Source: Otatea glauca (lineage: Eukaryota > Streptophyta > Magnoliopsida > Poales > Poaceae). From it: a DNA stretch of 64,000 nt. A model generated the notes under the pieces. The model was not told the DNA's origin. It saw only the letters and a list, made by a program, of their open reading frames with translations, and did not search any database. Positions 9,759-21,557 of this stretch are shown here, in pieces. The DNA is taken from positions 24,339,410 to 24,403,409 of the forward strand of contig CM070726.1 in assembly GCA_036346275.1 (NCBI GenBank), written 5' to 3'. Numbering within the stretch: position 1 is the stretch's first letter; every line of letters begins with the position of its first letter. Made by a program: the position numbers and the translations under genes.

Positions 9759-12700
9759 TCTCTACTTCTTCTAATTAGGAATTGGTGGTGGTACGTCTGT
9801 TCTCTCATCTATCCCTCTCCACAGAGGCTTCTCGCGCGCATGCTCCTACGTCTCTGTGACTACATCCTCTTCGGCTGTCTCGGTCCAGCCGATCTTTACC
9901 CCTGTTTCTATCGCCATTCTCGCCTCACTCCATCTTGGCCGCCGCTCCATTCTCCACCCTGCTACCTGCTTGATTTGATTGGTGATGGCTTAGTGAAATT
10001 GCGACAACAGCCTCACGTTGCTGTGTTGCCTCCCCTATTCCCTGGGCTCCTCCTGCTCCACTTCCTCGTCGCCGATGGTGTCTGGACCGACCAGATGCCT
10101 GTCTAGACCCAAAATCCGCATCAAGGTATCAATTGGCCTCATACTACGTGTCGAATCCTCGACTCAGCTTGATCCGAAGCTCGGTTGCCGGTTGAAATAC
10201 TCTAAAATCTAATTTGGTGGCGCGTTTCTCCACAATAGAAGCCCATGCCGCTATGGCAAGAAGCCATGCTGCGCCGCCTAAGATTGACGGCAAGGAGTGC
10301 TTCCGACCACTCGCGCGTGCCTACTACGCCCACGCTGACGAAACACGTCGACAATGAGAGCGCGAGGGCCATCACTGTCTCCTACTAGTGGACCATCTAC
10401 CTCGTCTATCCCCTCTCCAATCTCCTGATTTGGTGTTCACAGCGAACACAGTGGAGTTCCTCAACTCGTTTGTTGCGCTCTGCAATGACAAGCTTGCGCT
10501 CCTCCATAGGTGAAAAGAAGTCCAAAATTTTCTGTGAATTCCAGGAGAACACTAGAGCTACTTGTGCTTGTGTATATGTTCATGGATTAATGTCATTAGA
10601 TGACTTGAGGTTTGATTCTTAGGCGCATTTAAGGAGCTAGTGAATTTTGTTATGAAAAGAATGTTGATCAGATTCTTGGAAATCTATTTGGGGGAATAGC
10701 AGGCCACTGTAGAAGTACATTTTTTTTCCTGATTTCATGCTATGCATTGGGAGGATTTTTTGTAGTGTTTACTAGATGTAAGGTACTTGCTTGCGCAACC
10801 CATTCCATGTGGATTAAAAATTCCTAGAGGATGTTAGATAACTCATGCTATAAAAGGTGTTGTTTTCAATTCCATGGATTATATTAAGATAGGTTGAGTT
10901 GGGCTTTTTAATAGATAACTTCATTGTGGTGACAACTTTACCACTTAGATCTGCCATTTTTTTTGTAGTAGTTCGCCTAGAGCTTTAGCTGAAACGAACA
11001 TTTTGAAGTACTATTGAGCTCATGACTAGACTTCCTGCAGAAATAGTACACGGCAAATCTGCATTGCTTTGTAGTCATTTCTTGCTTCTCTGTTACTAAA
11101 GCTGTTGACAGTAATATATATCCTAATGATTTCGTGTGCCTGTGCTGTTAAAACTATGGGCTGTCCATTTCGAGGAAAATAGTTAAATTAGACTCATCTC
11201 TTACCCTTCTAAAAGCAAAGCTGCATAGTATTGGTGACACTAATGCATTGGGACATTCAACAAGCCAAAAAGCACCTCAATCTTTCACACATGAAGAAGG
11301 ATTTGATCCTGCAAGTTTATTTGGTGAATCCTCTAATGAACCTGTCTCCTCATTGTTATTCATACATTATATATATATTTTACACCCCACACATTGGCAT
11401 ATTCTAATCAAACTCATACTCAATAAGGTTCCTATAATTGCAATTTTCTTGTGTATCTGTTCAGTTGTACACAAACATTAAAGTATTGAACAAGTGCATT
11501 GGGCCACGAAAGCTAGAATATGCACTTAACTATGTCATTTCATTTTGATAGCTCGTTGATGTTCACTCTTCTTTAGAAAATAGTCTTTCCTCATTCAACT
11601 TTTGCAAATCATGCCAACTATAGTATTTTTATCCACCCCAGCTAAAACCGGCTTCAAATGGTCTTGGGGGGTAAATTAATGGCATTGATAGTTGATAGGG
11701 TCGGTTATCTGTTCTGGTAGTTGAGGGTTGAATTTTAGACAAACGTGATAGTTTATGGGTCAAATGGTCATAATGCTGTTAAAGGCACTCTCTTTTGTTT
11801 ATGAATGGAGGAATTGTTTTGCTTTTATTTTGTGAAACAATCAACAATTAACTATTATTATAATTTAAATGGTGATGCTTGTGTAACATTAAAACTCTAT
11901 TACTCTTTAATGAATGGGCAAAGCTCCTGTCATATATTTCAAAAAAAATATAATGTATCACCTTTTTGGTTTGCTTTATTTCGCTCAATCATTGTCAAAT
12001 ACTTCTGATTCAAATCATGCATTTCATAACGAGTCATACCACAACAATAACTGTTTGATGCAGTAATTGTTCAATTGCCCCATCCCATGTTTTTGCTATT
12101 CTTTTCCAAGTGCAACTTCCTAAAATACATGAGTATGTTGAAAACTTAAAATACCATATTATTTCCCTACCAGTTTGCTATTCTTTTCCATGTGTGCAGC
12201 CAGTTTGCATGTGCTATTGTTATCAAAACCTTATATGCGTATGCACTCTTAGTGATGTTGCTTTGGTTCCTGACTAGATGCCCATTGAAACTTGGTTAAT
12301 CATGGCCTCCCTTTTTATAAGTCAGTTTACATGTGCTGTTGTTATCAATAGAATTTTTGCATGTCTTAAGTATACGGCGGTGTTTCAAGGATAGTGTCAC
12401 ATGTTTATGTCACGGAAGCTTCTGTTTTCATTTTTGTCCTTCAAAAGATAAGGTGGTTATAGGTATACAGTGCATATTATGTATATCGTATATGCAGCAC
12501 AACATAATGTCATCTTTTAAAATTTCATTAGCTCAAGCTTACTTTCCCATTCAATGCTTCTTAGAATTTATGCTCTGTTTTCCATGTTATCTCCATCTTT
12601 TAGTCCAATGGGATCTTGTCTTTCAATAACTTTTTCTTACCTCACAAAATTAGTGGTCATTTTGCAACAACTTTGTTCTGTTGTTATCCTCTGACTTCGG

Positions 12701-12861
12701 TATACTTAAATACTAATTCTAAGATACTCTAATGCGGCTTCATGTTCGCAGTTATTTATATTTGATCTTGTAGTCAAATTTTCAATTTATTTTTTATTAC
12801 TTGACTTTTATGTTTCGTTACAAATTTTGTTTTCCGTAGCAACGCACGGGCACTGAACTAG
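9759..12861 (+). mobile_element. non-autonomous Helitron, 3.1 kb
   Basis: The 5' end TCTCTACTTCTTCTAATTAG begins directly after an A. The 3' end has a short hairpin (CCGT at 12,834-12,837, ACGG at 12,846-12,849) followed by gcactgaaCTAG and then a T, so insertion between A and T is satisfied. Both termini match what I recall of grass Helitrons. No Rep/helicase gene is present, so it depends on a partner for movement. The interior has a GC-rich part (9,800-10,510) with captured coding sequence and an AT-rich part (11,500-12,800) in which I see no gene. Confidence 0.8.
10417..11481 (+). pseudogene. captured gene fragment resembling WASH-complex subunit 3 (CCDC53), two exons
   Basis: Exon 1 (about 10,417-10,509) encodes a helix containing TVEFLNSFVALCNDKLALLH and ends at donor ag|gtgaaa. 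Exon 2 begins at 11,175 after acceptor tttcgag. Splicing keeps the frame and continues with KIVKLDSSLTLLKAKLHSIG. The pattern T-V-x-F-L-N-x-F-x3-C-x2-K-L-A-x-L, then L-x2-L-x-A-K-L-x-S-I, is the conserved core of the CCDC53/WASHC3 family as I remember it, a coiled-coil subunit of the endosomal actin-nucleating WASH complex. The frame stays open to 11,481, although the true exon 2 end is unknown. No good start codon is seen, so it is a fragment. The family call is from memory. Confidence 0.55.
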
Positions 12862-13487
12862 TCATATGCCAACTCATCACTCCAGGTGCTGACATACTAA
12901 CTCAAACCGTGAGCTGTCGGACCATTACGAGCATAGATTGTACGTTGATTCTGATTTTGAAATGATGTCGTTACCTTCGGTAGGGATGTTTTCCTTTTTT
13001 TTAGATAGATAGAGATGTTGTCGCTAGCATTGTTAGCTTCAGGAAACCAACAAAATGCATTTTTAGGTTGGTCGGATAGCTTACAGCAGAGTCAGCATGT
13101 CAGCTATGAAAAGTGAGTGAGCGCACAAGACATCCCTTATAGGATCGTTAAGCATTTTGTTAACAGCACACAGTTACACACACCTTTATAGGATACACCT
13201 GTATTGTCGACAATTTCTTATAATGAATGTTAGCTGAGAATGGGTGTGTATATGCGTAACCATGTAACATGTGAATCGAGAACTCTGTCAATCCCATTGT
13301 TAATTGTAAAATTTCAGCTTGTGCTCTCGTTCACTCAAATGTGGAGGTTCGATTTATCGAACCTTGAAGACGAGGAGGAGGTTGTGGAGACATTTTCCGA
13401 GGAGATCCAGTAGATACTTTCGGTCTCCAAGGAAGTGTCGGCTTAGGTGACGTCTGCTCCTGGGATGAAGCACAAGCTAGATCACTT
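12862..13487. other. non-coding flank of the Helitron
   Basis: No convincing gene. Bases 13,330-13,545 contain short frames (for example MKHKLDHFFNLSHADEANGG from 13,468) that look like the tail of a retroelement coding region, but they are too broken to assign. Confidence 0.4.
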
Positions 13488-14169
13488 CTTCAACCTCTCT
13501 CATGCTGATGAGGCTAATGGAGGTCCGATCTTTAGGTGAGATAAATAACTATCGATTAGTAGAGACGACCCTCACGATCTAGTCTACCAACTGAAACATG
13601 ACCGATGCTAAGCAATCGCTGAAATAAACTCTGAGTTGTTATCAACTGTACCAAAACCCAGTTGACCTGATCACGAAAATCAATTCCTGCAAGCAATCGA
13701 AGAACAATCAAGAACAAAGCAAAAGCAATTTGAAATTGCAATTATAATTGAAGTATTTATGTGGGGTTCCGAAGCACGGTATTGCTGTTGATCCAGCCGA
13801 ACAAGAGAATACCTAATAGTTTCACCAAGAAAAACTACGACTAAACAAAACCCAAATAATTTTAGGGGACTCTCTAGCTATATATAGGTAAAAGAGAAGG
13901 GGGATTTAGCCAGCACAAAGGAGTGACCGAATAGGGCCCTTACAACGCCCAAGGTCCAAGTTTGATTGGGACTAGAAAGTTGATCTGACTTGTTTTGGTG
14001 ATTGCAGAGTACAACGTAGAAATTTTCAGGTGGGGTCAAATCCATTGGAAAGATCTTGAAGTAAGATTTTAATCAAGTGCAAGAACTCGCCAATCGGATG
14101 CCGTATGCAAAAGTTATGCTCGTTTTACTTCAAACTGGTATCCGGAAGCCCAATTGGATTCCAGAACAT
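13488..14169 (+). repeat. retroelement LTR-like sequence, left part, interrupted by the Sirevirus
   Basis: Bases 13,488-13,650 are closely similar in inverted orientation to about 58,340-58,505 (shared word gtagagacgaccctcacgat versus gtggagacgaccctcacgat). A TATA-like tatatatagg lies near 13,880. Sequence continuing this locus resumes at 31,716 after the inserted element. No coding. Confidence 0.45.
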
Positions 14170-14174
14170 GATGG
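14170..14174. repeat. target site duplication, left copy (gatgg)
   Basis: The 5-bp gatgg precedes the 5' LTR and is repeated exactly after the 3' LTR at 31,716-31,720. This shows both LTRs come from one insertion. Confidence 0.95.
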
Positions 14175-15935
14175 TGAGAGCATCTAGGCACCCTATTTGT
14201 ATAAATTATGCTTATAACATAGGTTTTGGTGTTGATGACTAAAAAGGATACTCAGTGAAAACCAACAATAGTCAGATTTGATGAACAAGGCTAAGGTGTT
14301 TTTCTAGTTTTGGCTTGGGAGTTGATTCAAGTCATATAGTTAAAATCACCATACTATTAAGTGGGATTATACATAAGAAATGATCTTGGTTCATATGCAA
14401 AATCACTAAGATTACTTGGAGCATAGGACTTTTCATATTTTCTCACTCAAATATCCAGAGCTTTATCTTGATAGCCAAAACAATTCTCTCTGGACCAAAC
14501 TTCATTTTACACAGGCGCTCAAAGATCCTAAGTTCAAAATTCTAACCGAGTGTACAACATGTACGCCGGACCGATATTTTCGGTCCGACGCTGAGAATTA
14601 TCTTCACCGAGCGTACTCCATGTACGCCAGACCAACTTTTTCAGTCCGGCGTTGAGAATTCTTCTTTGATTCTTTTCAACCAAGTATAACTGTCTTCGTC
14701 GGACCAATCTGAATTCTTTCTTTAATTTAGTCTGGCATAAGTTATATTTCCTCTACATAAAATTCTAAGTCTGTGTGAAAATTTATCTTAAACCAGAAAT
14801 ACAAAGTCTGACGCAGACCAGAATTCTATGTGTACGCCGGACCAACTTTTTTGGTCTAGCGCGAACTTGTTTCACTCTGATAAAACCAGCCGTTTTCTCA
14901 TGTGTACGCAGGATCAACTTTTTCGGTCTGGCGTAAGCATTCTCTTGCTGATATCAAAATCAAGAAATGCATGTGTACGACGGACCAATATTTTCGGTCC
15001 GGCGTAAATGGGTCTCTCTGAGTTCAACAATGCTTTTCAATACTATGTACCCCGGACTAAAATTTCCGGTCCGGCGTGTGTGTAGTTTGACTTATGACTC
15101 ATATACCTTAAAATTCTTGCAAAAGGGTAGCAGTTGACATACCCCATATAACCTACAAAACCCCAACGGGTAAATGGAAGGTGTAACGGTTATCTCTGTT
15201 CAGGATCTATATATAGAATGCCTGGGTTCACAAACAAAAAGACAGAGCTTTGCATATTCACATCTTTTGATATCCTGAACATCTTTGACATCATTAAAAT
15301 CATATACAACTCTTTGATCTTTAGAATTCTTGAGCTTCATTCCATCAAAGAGTTTTTGAGCTTCAACTCAGAAAATCACAAATACTCATTCTAAACATTT
15401 AGAGTGCTTGCTCCAAGCTAAGTCTAGTTTGCATCTAGCTACTGAACCAAGAGACAGGGCTTGTGGATAGTCTATTACTCTTGGAACTAGCTGTTCCTAG
15501 ACGGTTGGAGAAATTGTTGGTGCGACCTATCCAACAGTGATTGTGGAAGGCCACCATTGCTGTGAAAGGTTGAGACTCACCTCACTAGAGTAGTGAAAGA
15601 GTCAAGATAGTGGAAAACCAAAAGCTATTGAGATTGGCTGGTTGGTGGAGCAATACTTCTGAGGAAGTGCTCTAACGAGGACATAGGATTGATCTCTGAA
15701 CCTCGGTGGAAAATCATTGTGTTCTCCTGTGTTTGTTTTCTTTTATTGCTCATTATTCTCTTATAGTTTCTCATTCGAAATTCTCTTTCTTACAAAGTTT
15801 TTTGAACAAGTGTTGTTCTGAACTTTTATACTAATTGCTTCCGTTTCTGCTTCTTATTGAGAAAAGTTTTTCGTAATAATTAAAAAGTTTTAAAGTTGCC
15901 TATTCACCCCCCTTTAGGCCAACTTGATCCTTACA
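14175..15935 (+). repeat. 5' LTR of the Sirevirus
   Basis: It begins with TG and ends with CA. It contains a TATA-like ctatatata at 15,207-15,215 and a cluster of seven CG-rich hairpins at 14,565-15,077. It ends with the cacccccc...ggccaactt block typical of Sirevirus LTR ends. Confidence 0.93.
14565..15077 (+). promoter_or_regulatory. cluster of seven CG-rich hairpins in the 5' LTR
   Basis: Repeated motifs of the form acgccGGACCgatattttcGGTCCgacg occur near 14,565, 14,620, 14,695, 14,832, 14,906, 14,976 and 15,045. They are separated by 40-100 bp and lie upstream of the TATA-like box. The same array is in the 3' LTR at 30,345-30,857. Such palindromes are described from Sirevirus promoters; a binding or structural role is inference. 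Confidence 0.7.
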
Positions 15936-15937
15936 AG

Positions 15938-15950
15938 TGGTATCAGAGCA
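15938..15950 (+). other. primer binding site of the Sirevirus
   Basis: tggtatcagagca, two bases after the LTR, is complementary to the 3' end of initiator methionine tRNA, the usual primer for plant Copia elements. Confidence 0.9.
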
Positions 15951-15985
15951 AGGTTACCCTTTTAAAGCTTAACATCTTGGGTAAA

Positions 15986-18203
15986 ATGGCCGAGGGAATA
16001 GGATCAGCTACAGTAAGTGTAGGAAGGGTTCCTGTTTTTGATGGCACAAATTATGCTTATTGGAAAATTAGAATGAGGTGTTATCTTGAGGCCGTAAGTT
16101 ATGATGTGTGGAGGGTTACGAAAAGACCTTTGCCTCCACGGGTCATACCAGAAGGGCAATCCTCATCCTCAGAACCTACACCTGGAGAGATAAGGAATTT
16201 GCAGTTTGATGCTCTGGCTAGAAATGCTATCTTTTCATACCTCAGTGTCGAAGTTTTTGATAGAGTCAGTAATTTGTCAACTGCCTATGATATATGGACG
16301 ACTCTTCAAGAAATTCATGAGGGTACCTCTGATGTAAAAGAGGAAAGATATTTTGTTGTCAGGGAAAAATTTGATCAGTTCAAAATGCTCCCTCATGAAA
16401 ATGCTAATGATATGTTCTCTAGATTAAACCCCATTATAAATGAGCTTAAAGGTCTAGGAACTAAAATTGATGATGTTGAAGTATGCAGGAAAATGATCAG
16501 GGTTCTACCTCGAGCCTATCACAGTCTAATCACTTATCTATCAAATAGTGGTGATCTGAAGAAGCTCACACCCACTGAACTTTTGGGCAAAATATCAGCT
16601 CATGAGCTTACCTTGGGTGATGAAGTTGAAATCAAGAAGAAATCTATTACTCTCAAGGCCAAAGAAAAGATTAAAGACTCTTCTGATGATGATGAAGAAG
16701 AAGAAGATACATGCTATGAAGAGGATGAAGATGTAAGAAAATTGGCATTACTCATGAGATCAGCAAACAAAATCATGAGAAGGGTAAATGCCAAAGGTAA
16801 ATCCTCTAACCACTTCTCAAAATGAAACCACTTCTCAAAATGAAACCCTTTCTCTAACATTGTCTGCTTTGAGTGCAATGAGAAAGGACACATAGCTGCC
16901 TGATGCCCTAACAAAAAGGGCAAGAGCAAAAACAAAGATGACAATGATGAAGAAAAGGCTTAGGGAAGCTATAAGAGAAGTTATCACAAGAAGAGCTACT
17001 CCAAGAAACATTGGAGAAGAGGGAAGAAGGAGGCACACATTGGTGAATGGATCACTGATGAAGAAAATTCAAGCGAAGAATCCTCCTCCTCCTCAGATGA
17101 AGAAGAGCCAATGCTCAAGGGACTAGCAGGGCTTGCTCTGGATGAATCTACACCACCTTCAGCTTCCTTACCTCTGTGCCTAATGGCCAAAAATGATGAA
17201 GATAAGGTAAATGATTCACCTTCGTATGAAGAGCTTGTAGAGATTATTAAGGAACTCAATAATGCTCTATATGTTAAATCTGGTAAAGACAGAGCTCTTA
17301 AGAAAAATAATATTAGCTTGATAAATAAAGTTGATACTCTTGAATCTGACATCAAGCTCATGCATGAAAAAATATGATGTGCTACAAATTGGTCAAAATA
17401 AGCTTATAGATAAACATGAAAAACTTTCACATGCTCATTCTGTACTAAATTCCGATCATATTCTTCTTATTAACTCACATGATTCTTTGAAAAATACACA
17501 TATACAACTAGTTAAAGATCATGATGAATTGCTTAATAAATACTATGAGTTAGAAATTGACAATGAAATGCAAACTAGCAAATCAAAAATTGTTTCGACT
17601 TGCAATATTTCAGTTAACTGTGATTTGCTATCTGATGAAATGATTATTCCTAGCTCACCTAGCATATGTAGTAAAAATTGTAAAAATGCTATGTATGCTA
17701 AAGAACTTATGACTGAAAACAATGAGCTAAAATCCAAGGTAGCAAAATTTGACAAAGGATTAGAAAAATGCTTCCTTGGTAGTGCTACTCTTGATAAAAT
17801 TCTTGGTGAGTAAAAGGTTGTTCTGGGTTAAAAGGGATTAGGTTATAAAGACAAATCTATACCCAAAAGGAATGAACATCCAAAACTCAAGATAAACTTT
17901 GTCAAGAGTAGGACTCAATGCTATTATTGTCATAACTACAATCATGCTTCTATAAATTGCAAGCTTGCCTGTGCTTCATATGCTAAGGTTAACAGAAGAT
18001 GCATGGTTGATGCACATTATATGTTGTTTAAGGATTTTAGGGGTAAAATGAATGTCAAATATGTTGGCCCCTCTAATCTGGATAAAAATCTTAAAGCTAT
18101 TTGGGTGCCTAAGTCCTTACGTACTAATCCTTTTGGCCCCAAAGTTGTTCAGACTAACACTAATGGACCCAAAAGCATTTTGGTACCTAAAATCAAGAAA
18201 TGA
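15986..18203 (+). pseudogene. Sirevirus gag, broken
   Basis: From ATG 15,986 the frame encodes a Copia/Sirevirus capsid region (FDGTNYAYWKIRMRCYLEA near the N-terminus, then VCRKMIRVLP and LTPTELLGKISAHE), followed by an acidic stretch. A duplicated 18-bp word at about 16,807-16,848 and a TGA at 16,823 end the first frame. A CCHC knuckle (CFECNEKGH) near 16,863 has a stop just before its last Cys. Downstream frames (17,111-17,377, 17,331-17,813 and 18,003-18,203) encode an acidic, coiled-coil-like region and a second zinc finger (CYYCHNYNHASINC, about 17,918) typical of Sireviruses. Gag would form the particle and bind RNA. Confidence 0.85.
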
Positions 18204-18239
18204 ACATTCTTTTAGGTAAATTACAAGAGTGGCGGTCAG

Positions 18240-20068
18240 CACTAGGTTATCGACAGTGGCTGCACACAGCACATGACTGGCACCTCAAGAATGTTCAGTT
18301 CAGTTGAAAAGGAAAAAGATTCAAGTCACAAAATCACTTTTGGAGATAACAGTAAAAGAAAGGTAAAGGGAATTGGTAAAATAGCTATCTCAAATGATCA
18401 CTCTATTGAAAATGTATTACTTGTTGATTCTTTAAATTTCAATCTTTTGTCTATTGCTCAACTCTGTGATCTAAGTTTTCATTGTATTTTTTCAAGTGAT
18501 GGAGTAACAGTTCTTGACAAAAATGAGAAGCTTATTTTTAAGGGTTCCAGATTTCAAAATCTCTACCTTGTTGACTTTAACTCTAATTTCTCATGCATCT
18601 CAACTTGTCTGCTTGCTAATGTTTCACATGGTTGGCTTTGGCACAGAAGACTTGGGCATGTAGGTATGTCTAATCTTAAAAAGCTTTTCAAAAATGAGCT
18701 AGCAGTGGGCGTAAAAGATGTCAAATTTGAAAAGGATAAATTATGCAGTGCTTGTCAAGCTGGCAAGTAAGTGGCTAACTCTCATCCTGCTAAAAATATT
18801 ATGTCCACTACTAGGCCCCTAGAACTTTTGCATATGGATGTTTTTTGTCCGACCTCATATGCAAGTATAGGTGGTAACTCATACTATCTTGTAATTGTGG
18901 ATGATTTCTCTAGATTCACATGGGTATTCTTTTTGCCAAATAAAAGTGAAGTTGGAAGAATATTTAAAACTTTTGCAAAAAGAGCTCAAAATGAATTTGA
19001 CTGTCCCATTAAGAAGATCAGGAGTGACAATGGATCTGAATTTGTCAATACTAACATTATTGAATACTGTGATGAGTTAGGTATAAAGCATGAACTTTCA
19101 ACCACATACACTCCTCAACAGAATGGTGTGGTTGAAAGGAAAAATAGAACTCTCATAGAGATGGCAAGGACAATGTTGGATGAATATAATACTTCTGATG
19201 CTTTCTGGGCAGAAGCTATCAATACTGCATGTCATGCTATCAACAGGCTCTATCTTCACCGACTTCTCAAGAAAACTTCATATGAGCTACTGGTAGGAAG
19301 AAAACCTAATATCTCATATTTTTGTGTGTTTGGATGCAAGGAATATATCTATAAAAAGAGAACACATTTAGGAAAATTTCAAAAGAGATGTGACACAGGT
19401 ATCATGCTAGGTTATTCTTCTAAATCTAAAGCTTATAGAGTGTTCAATAATACAACCAGGCTAGTAGAAGAAACCTGTGATGTTAAATTTGATGAATCTA
19501 ATGGCTCACAAGGTGAGCATGAGAATCTAGCTGATGTAGGTGAAGAAGCCCTAAAAGAATCTATGAAGAAAATGGAAATTGGTGAAATCAAGCCCAAAGA
19601 GGATAAAGATGATCTACCACAAATGTCCACAATACCTCAAGATGGATCACAACTTGAAGATGATGAAAAGAAGGATGAAGGACTGAACTTCATAAAGAGC
19701 CATCACACCATTACAAAGGATCATCCTGTAGATCAAATCATTGGTGAATTTAGTAAAGGTATTCAAACTCGTTCTAAACAAGCATCTTTTTGTGAACATT
19801 ATTCTTTTGTTTCATGTGTTGAGCCCAGAAATATAGATGAAGCTTTGAAGGATGCTGATTGGATTGTGGCAATGGAAGAAGAGCTCAACAATTTTGAAAG
19901 AAACAAAGTCTGGAGCTTAGTAGAAAGACCCTCAGATCATAATGTCATTGGAACAAAGTGGGTTTTCAGAAATAAACAAGATGAAAATGGTGTGGTCACA
20001 CGAAATAAAGCAAGGCTAATGGCTCAAGGATACTCTCAAGTTGAAGGTTTGGATTATGGAGAAACTTA
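18240..20068 (+). pseudogene. Sirevirus pol, first part: protease, integrase and start of RT, broken
   Basis: The protease active site VIDSGCTQHMTG is at about 18,246 but is preceded by a stop where Trp is expected. The integrase HHCC zinc finger (WLWHRRLGH...CSACQ) ends at a TAA at 18,768. The integrase core follows, with HMDVF (D), IRSDNGSEF (D) and NGVVERKNRTLIE (E). A variable acidic linker leads to the start of RT (NVIGTKWVFRNK, MAQGYSQVEGLDYGET). The frame stops at 20,069 because a MULE is inserted; RT resumes at 24,682. Apart from the stops the catalytic residues are all present. Confidence 0.93.
20059..20068. repeat. MULE target site duplication, left copy (gagaaactta)
   Basis: The ten bases gagaaactta occur on both sides of the MULE (20,059-20,068 and 24,682-24,691). 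Removing one copy with the element restores RT reading from GLDYGET to TYAPVARLEA. MULE duplications are 9-11 bp. Confidence 0.92.
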
Positions 20069-20159
20069 GAATTTTTTTTAAATAATATATTTTATAATTC
20101 AAATTGCAGAAATATACCACGAAAAAAAAGAATTGCAAAAATGTACCCTTGTCACCCTA

Positions 20160-20300
20160 TGGTAGGGCGACATGGTGACTCAGAAAATAGGTCGCCCAAT
20201 GGTAGGGCGACACCTCACTAGTCGCCTAATGGAACGACGACATGTCACTAGTCGCCCACTGGTAGGGTGACATGAATAAATCGCCCAATGGCAGGGTGAC
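20160..20300 (+). repeat. subterminal gtcgcccaatggtagggcgac repeats of the MULE
   Basis: About five degenerate copies of a unit of about 30 bp built on the palindromic pair gtcgccc...gggcgac. Matching palindromes lie at the other end (24,425-24,605). Repeated subterminal motifs often bind transposase; that role is inference. Confidence 0.65.
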
Positions 20301-20417
20301 TTGGCCAGAAAATTTACAAATTTTAGGAAAAAAATCTGAGAGACTTAAAGAATAAAATTTTTGGATAAATAGATTTAGGATTGAAATAATTTTGAAAATT
20401 CCCTTAAACAAGTAGAG

Positions 20418-20870
20418 TGCATGGTTTTTAGCTTTTTCGGCGGCCCGTACAATGTCATGTCTAAACGGTATTTTTATGAACAGTGGACCACATTTGATCT
20501 TTAATACATGCACTTCCATATTATGGAGAAATATGTAATTTACAGCTTGCTTTGCACGTAATTTCCACTAGTGCAACAACCCTAAGTAATATAGTCGGCA
20601 ATGTTTTTTAGCCTTTTCGGCGCCCCGTAAAATGTCATGTCTAAACTGTATTTTTACGAACAGTGGACCACATTTGATCTTTGATACATGCACTTCCATA
20701 TTATGGAGAAATATGTAATTTCTGACTTGCTTTGCATCTAATTTCCACTAGTGCAACAACCCTAAGTAATATAGTCGGCAATGTTTTTTAGCCTTTCCGG
20801 CGCCCCGTAAAATGTCATGTCTAAACTGTATTTTTACGAACAGTGGACCACATTTGATCTTTGATACATG
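20418..20870 (+). repeat. 180-bp tandem repeat, about 2.5 copies
   Basis: The word atgttttttagcc (first copy atggtttttagct) recurs at 20,421, 20,601 and 20,781, exactly 180 bp apart, with high identity through gaacagtggaccacatttga. It breaks at about 20,871. Confidence 0.85.
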
Positions 20871-21557
20871 CCCTTAAATCGCGTTATTAAACTTTGATTT
20901 GTAATCATGTGTTAAACTATTTGTTGAACATACATGAGGCGAGATATACCAAAGTTCGGATGGTAAAATAAGCAATATACTAGATTATATTACAAGGGCA
21001 TTACAGCAGTGACGAAATTGTTTGACGAACTAACTAACTAACGAAAGCAGTGTTTGTCATGGTGGAACAGATGATCGTTCCGCCTATCTGGGTACAGCCA
21101 TAATGATGTCCTACATTTTCTGCATATTACCTGACCCATGTAAATTTTGCGATTTGTCCTCGGACACCGCTCAATCCCCACTATGAAAGAACTCCACGGG
21201 ATTCGCGGTGCTCTGTGTGTCGCCGATTGGGTGGCCTATGCCGCACGTCTCGGTGTGTAAGACATAATTTTTGTCATACCGATTCGGCGCCCCTATGTTT
21301 ATACCACCGGTTCCCGGATGGTGCGCGTAACGCGTCAAGGACTTGCTGCGTGGTGCGGACCTCGGCCGGTGCTTCCTGTCCCTTCCTCTTCGAGAGGAGA
21401 TACCTCTGCGCCTCATTGCGTTGGTCGTTGGCGGAGATTTGCCGAGACGCTGCTCTGTTTCGACTCGCACTCCACTATATGGTGCGGGAGGTGTGTGTTG
21501 GGCTTGTCCTCAGACAACCGAAGCGTGCCTGCGATCAATACAAGATGCCCGCTGTGG
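20871..21557 (-). other. 3' flank of the GRF gene inside the MULE
   Basis: No supported gene. Minus-strand frames (for example 21,171-21,470, Arg-rich with SSRRGRDRK) lie directly downstream of the GRF stop and may be untranslated region or decayed coding sequence. Confidence 0.4.

Noticed and set aside
10018..10212. Frames in the GC-rich 5' part of the Helitron as a gene
   Set aside because: No domain, no splice-consistent continuation; only the later exon pair is supported.
15938..15950. tRNA gene
   Set aside because: Only the short complement of the initiator tRNA 3' end is present, as a primer binding site; no cloverleaf.
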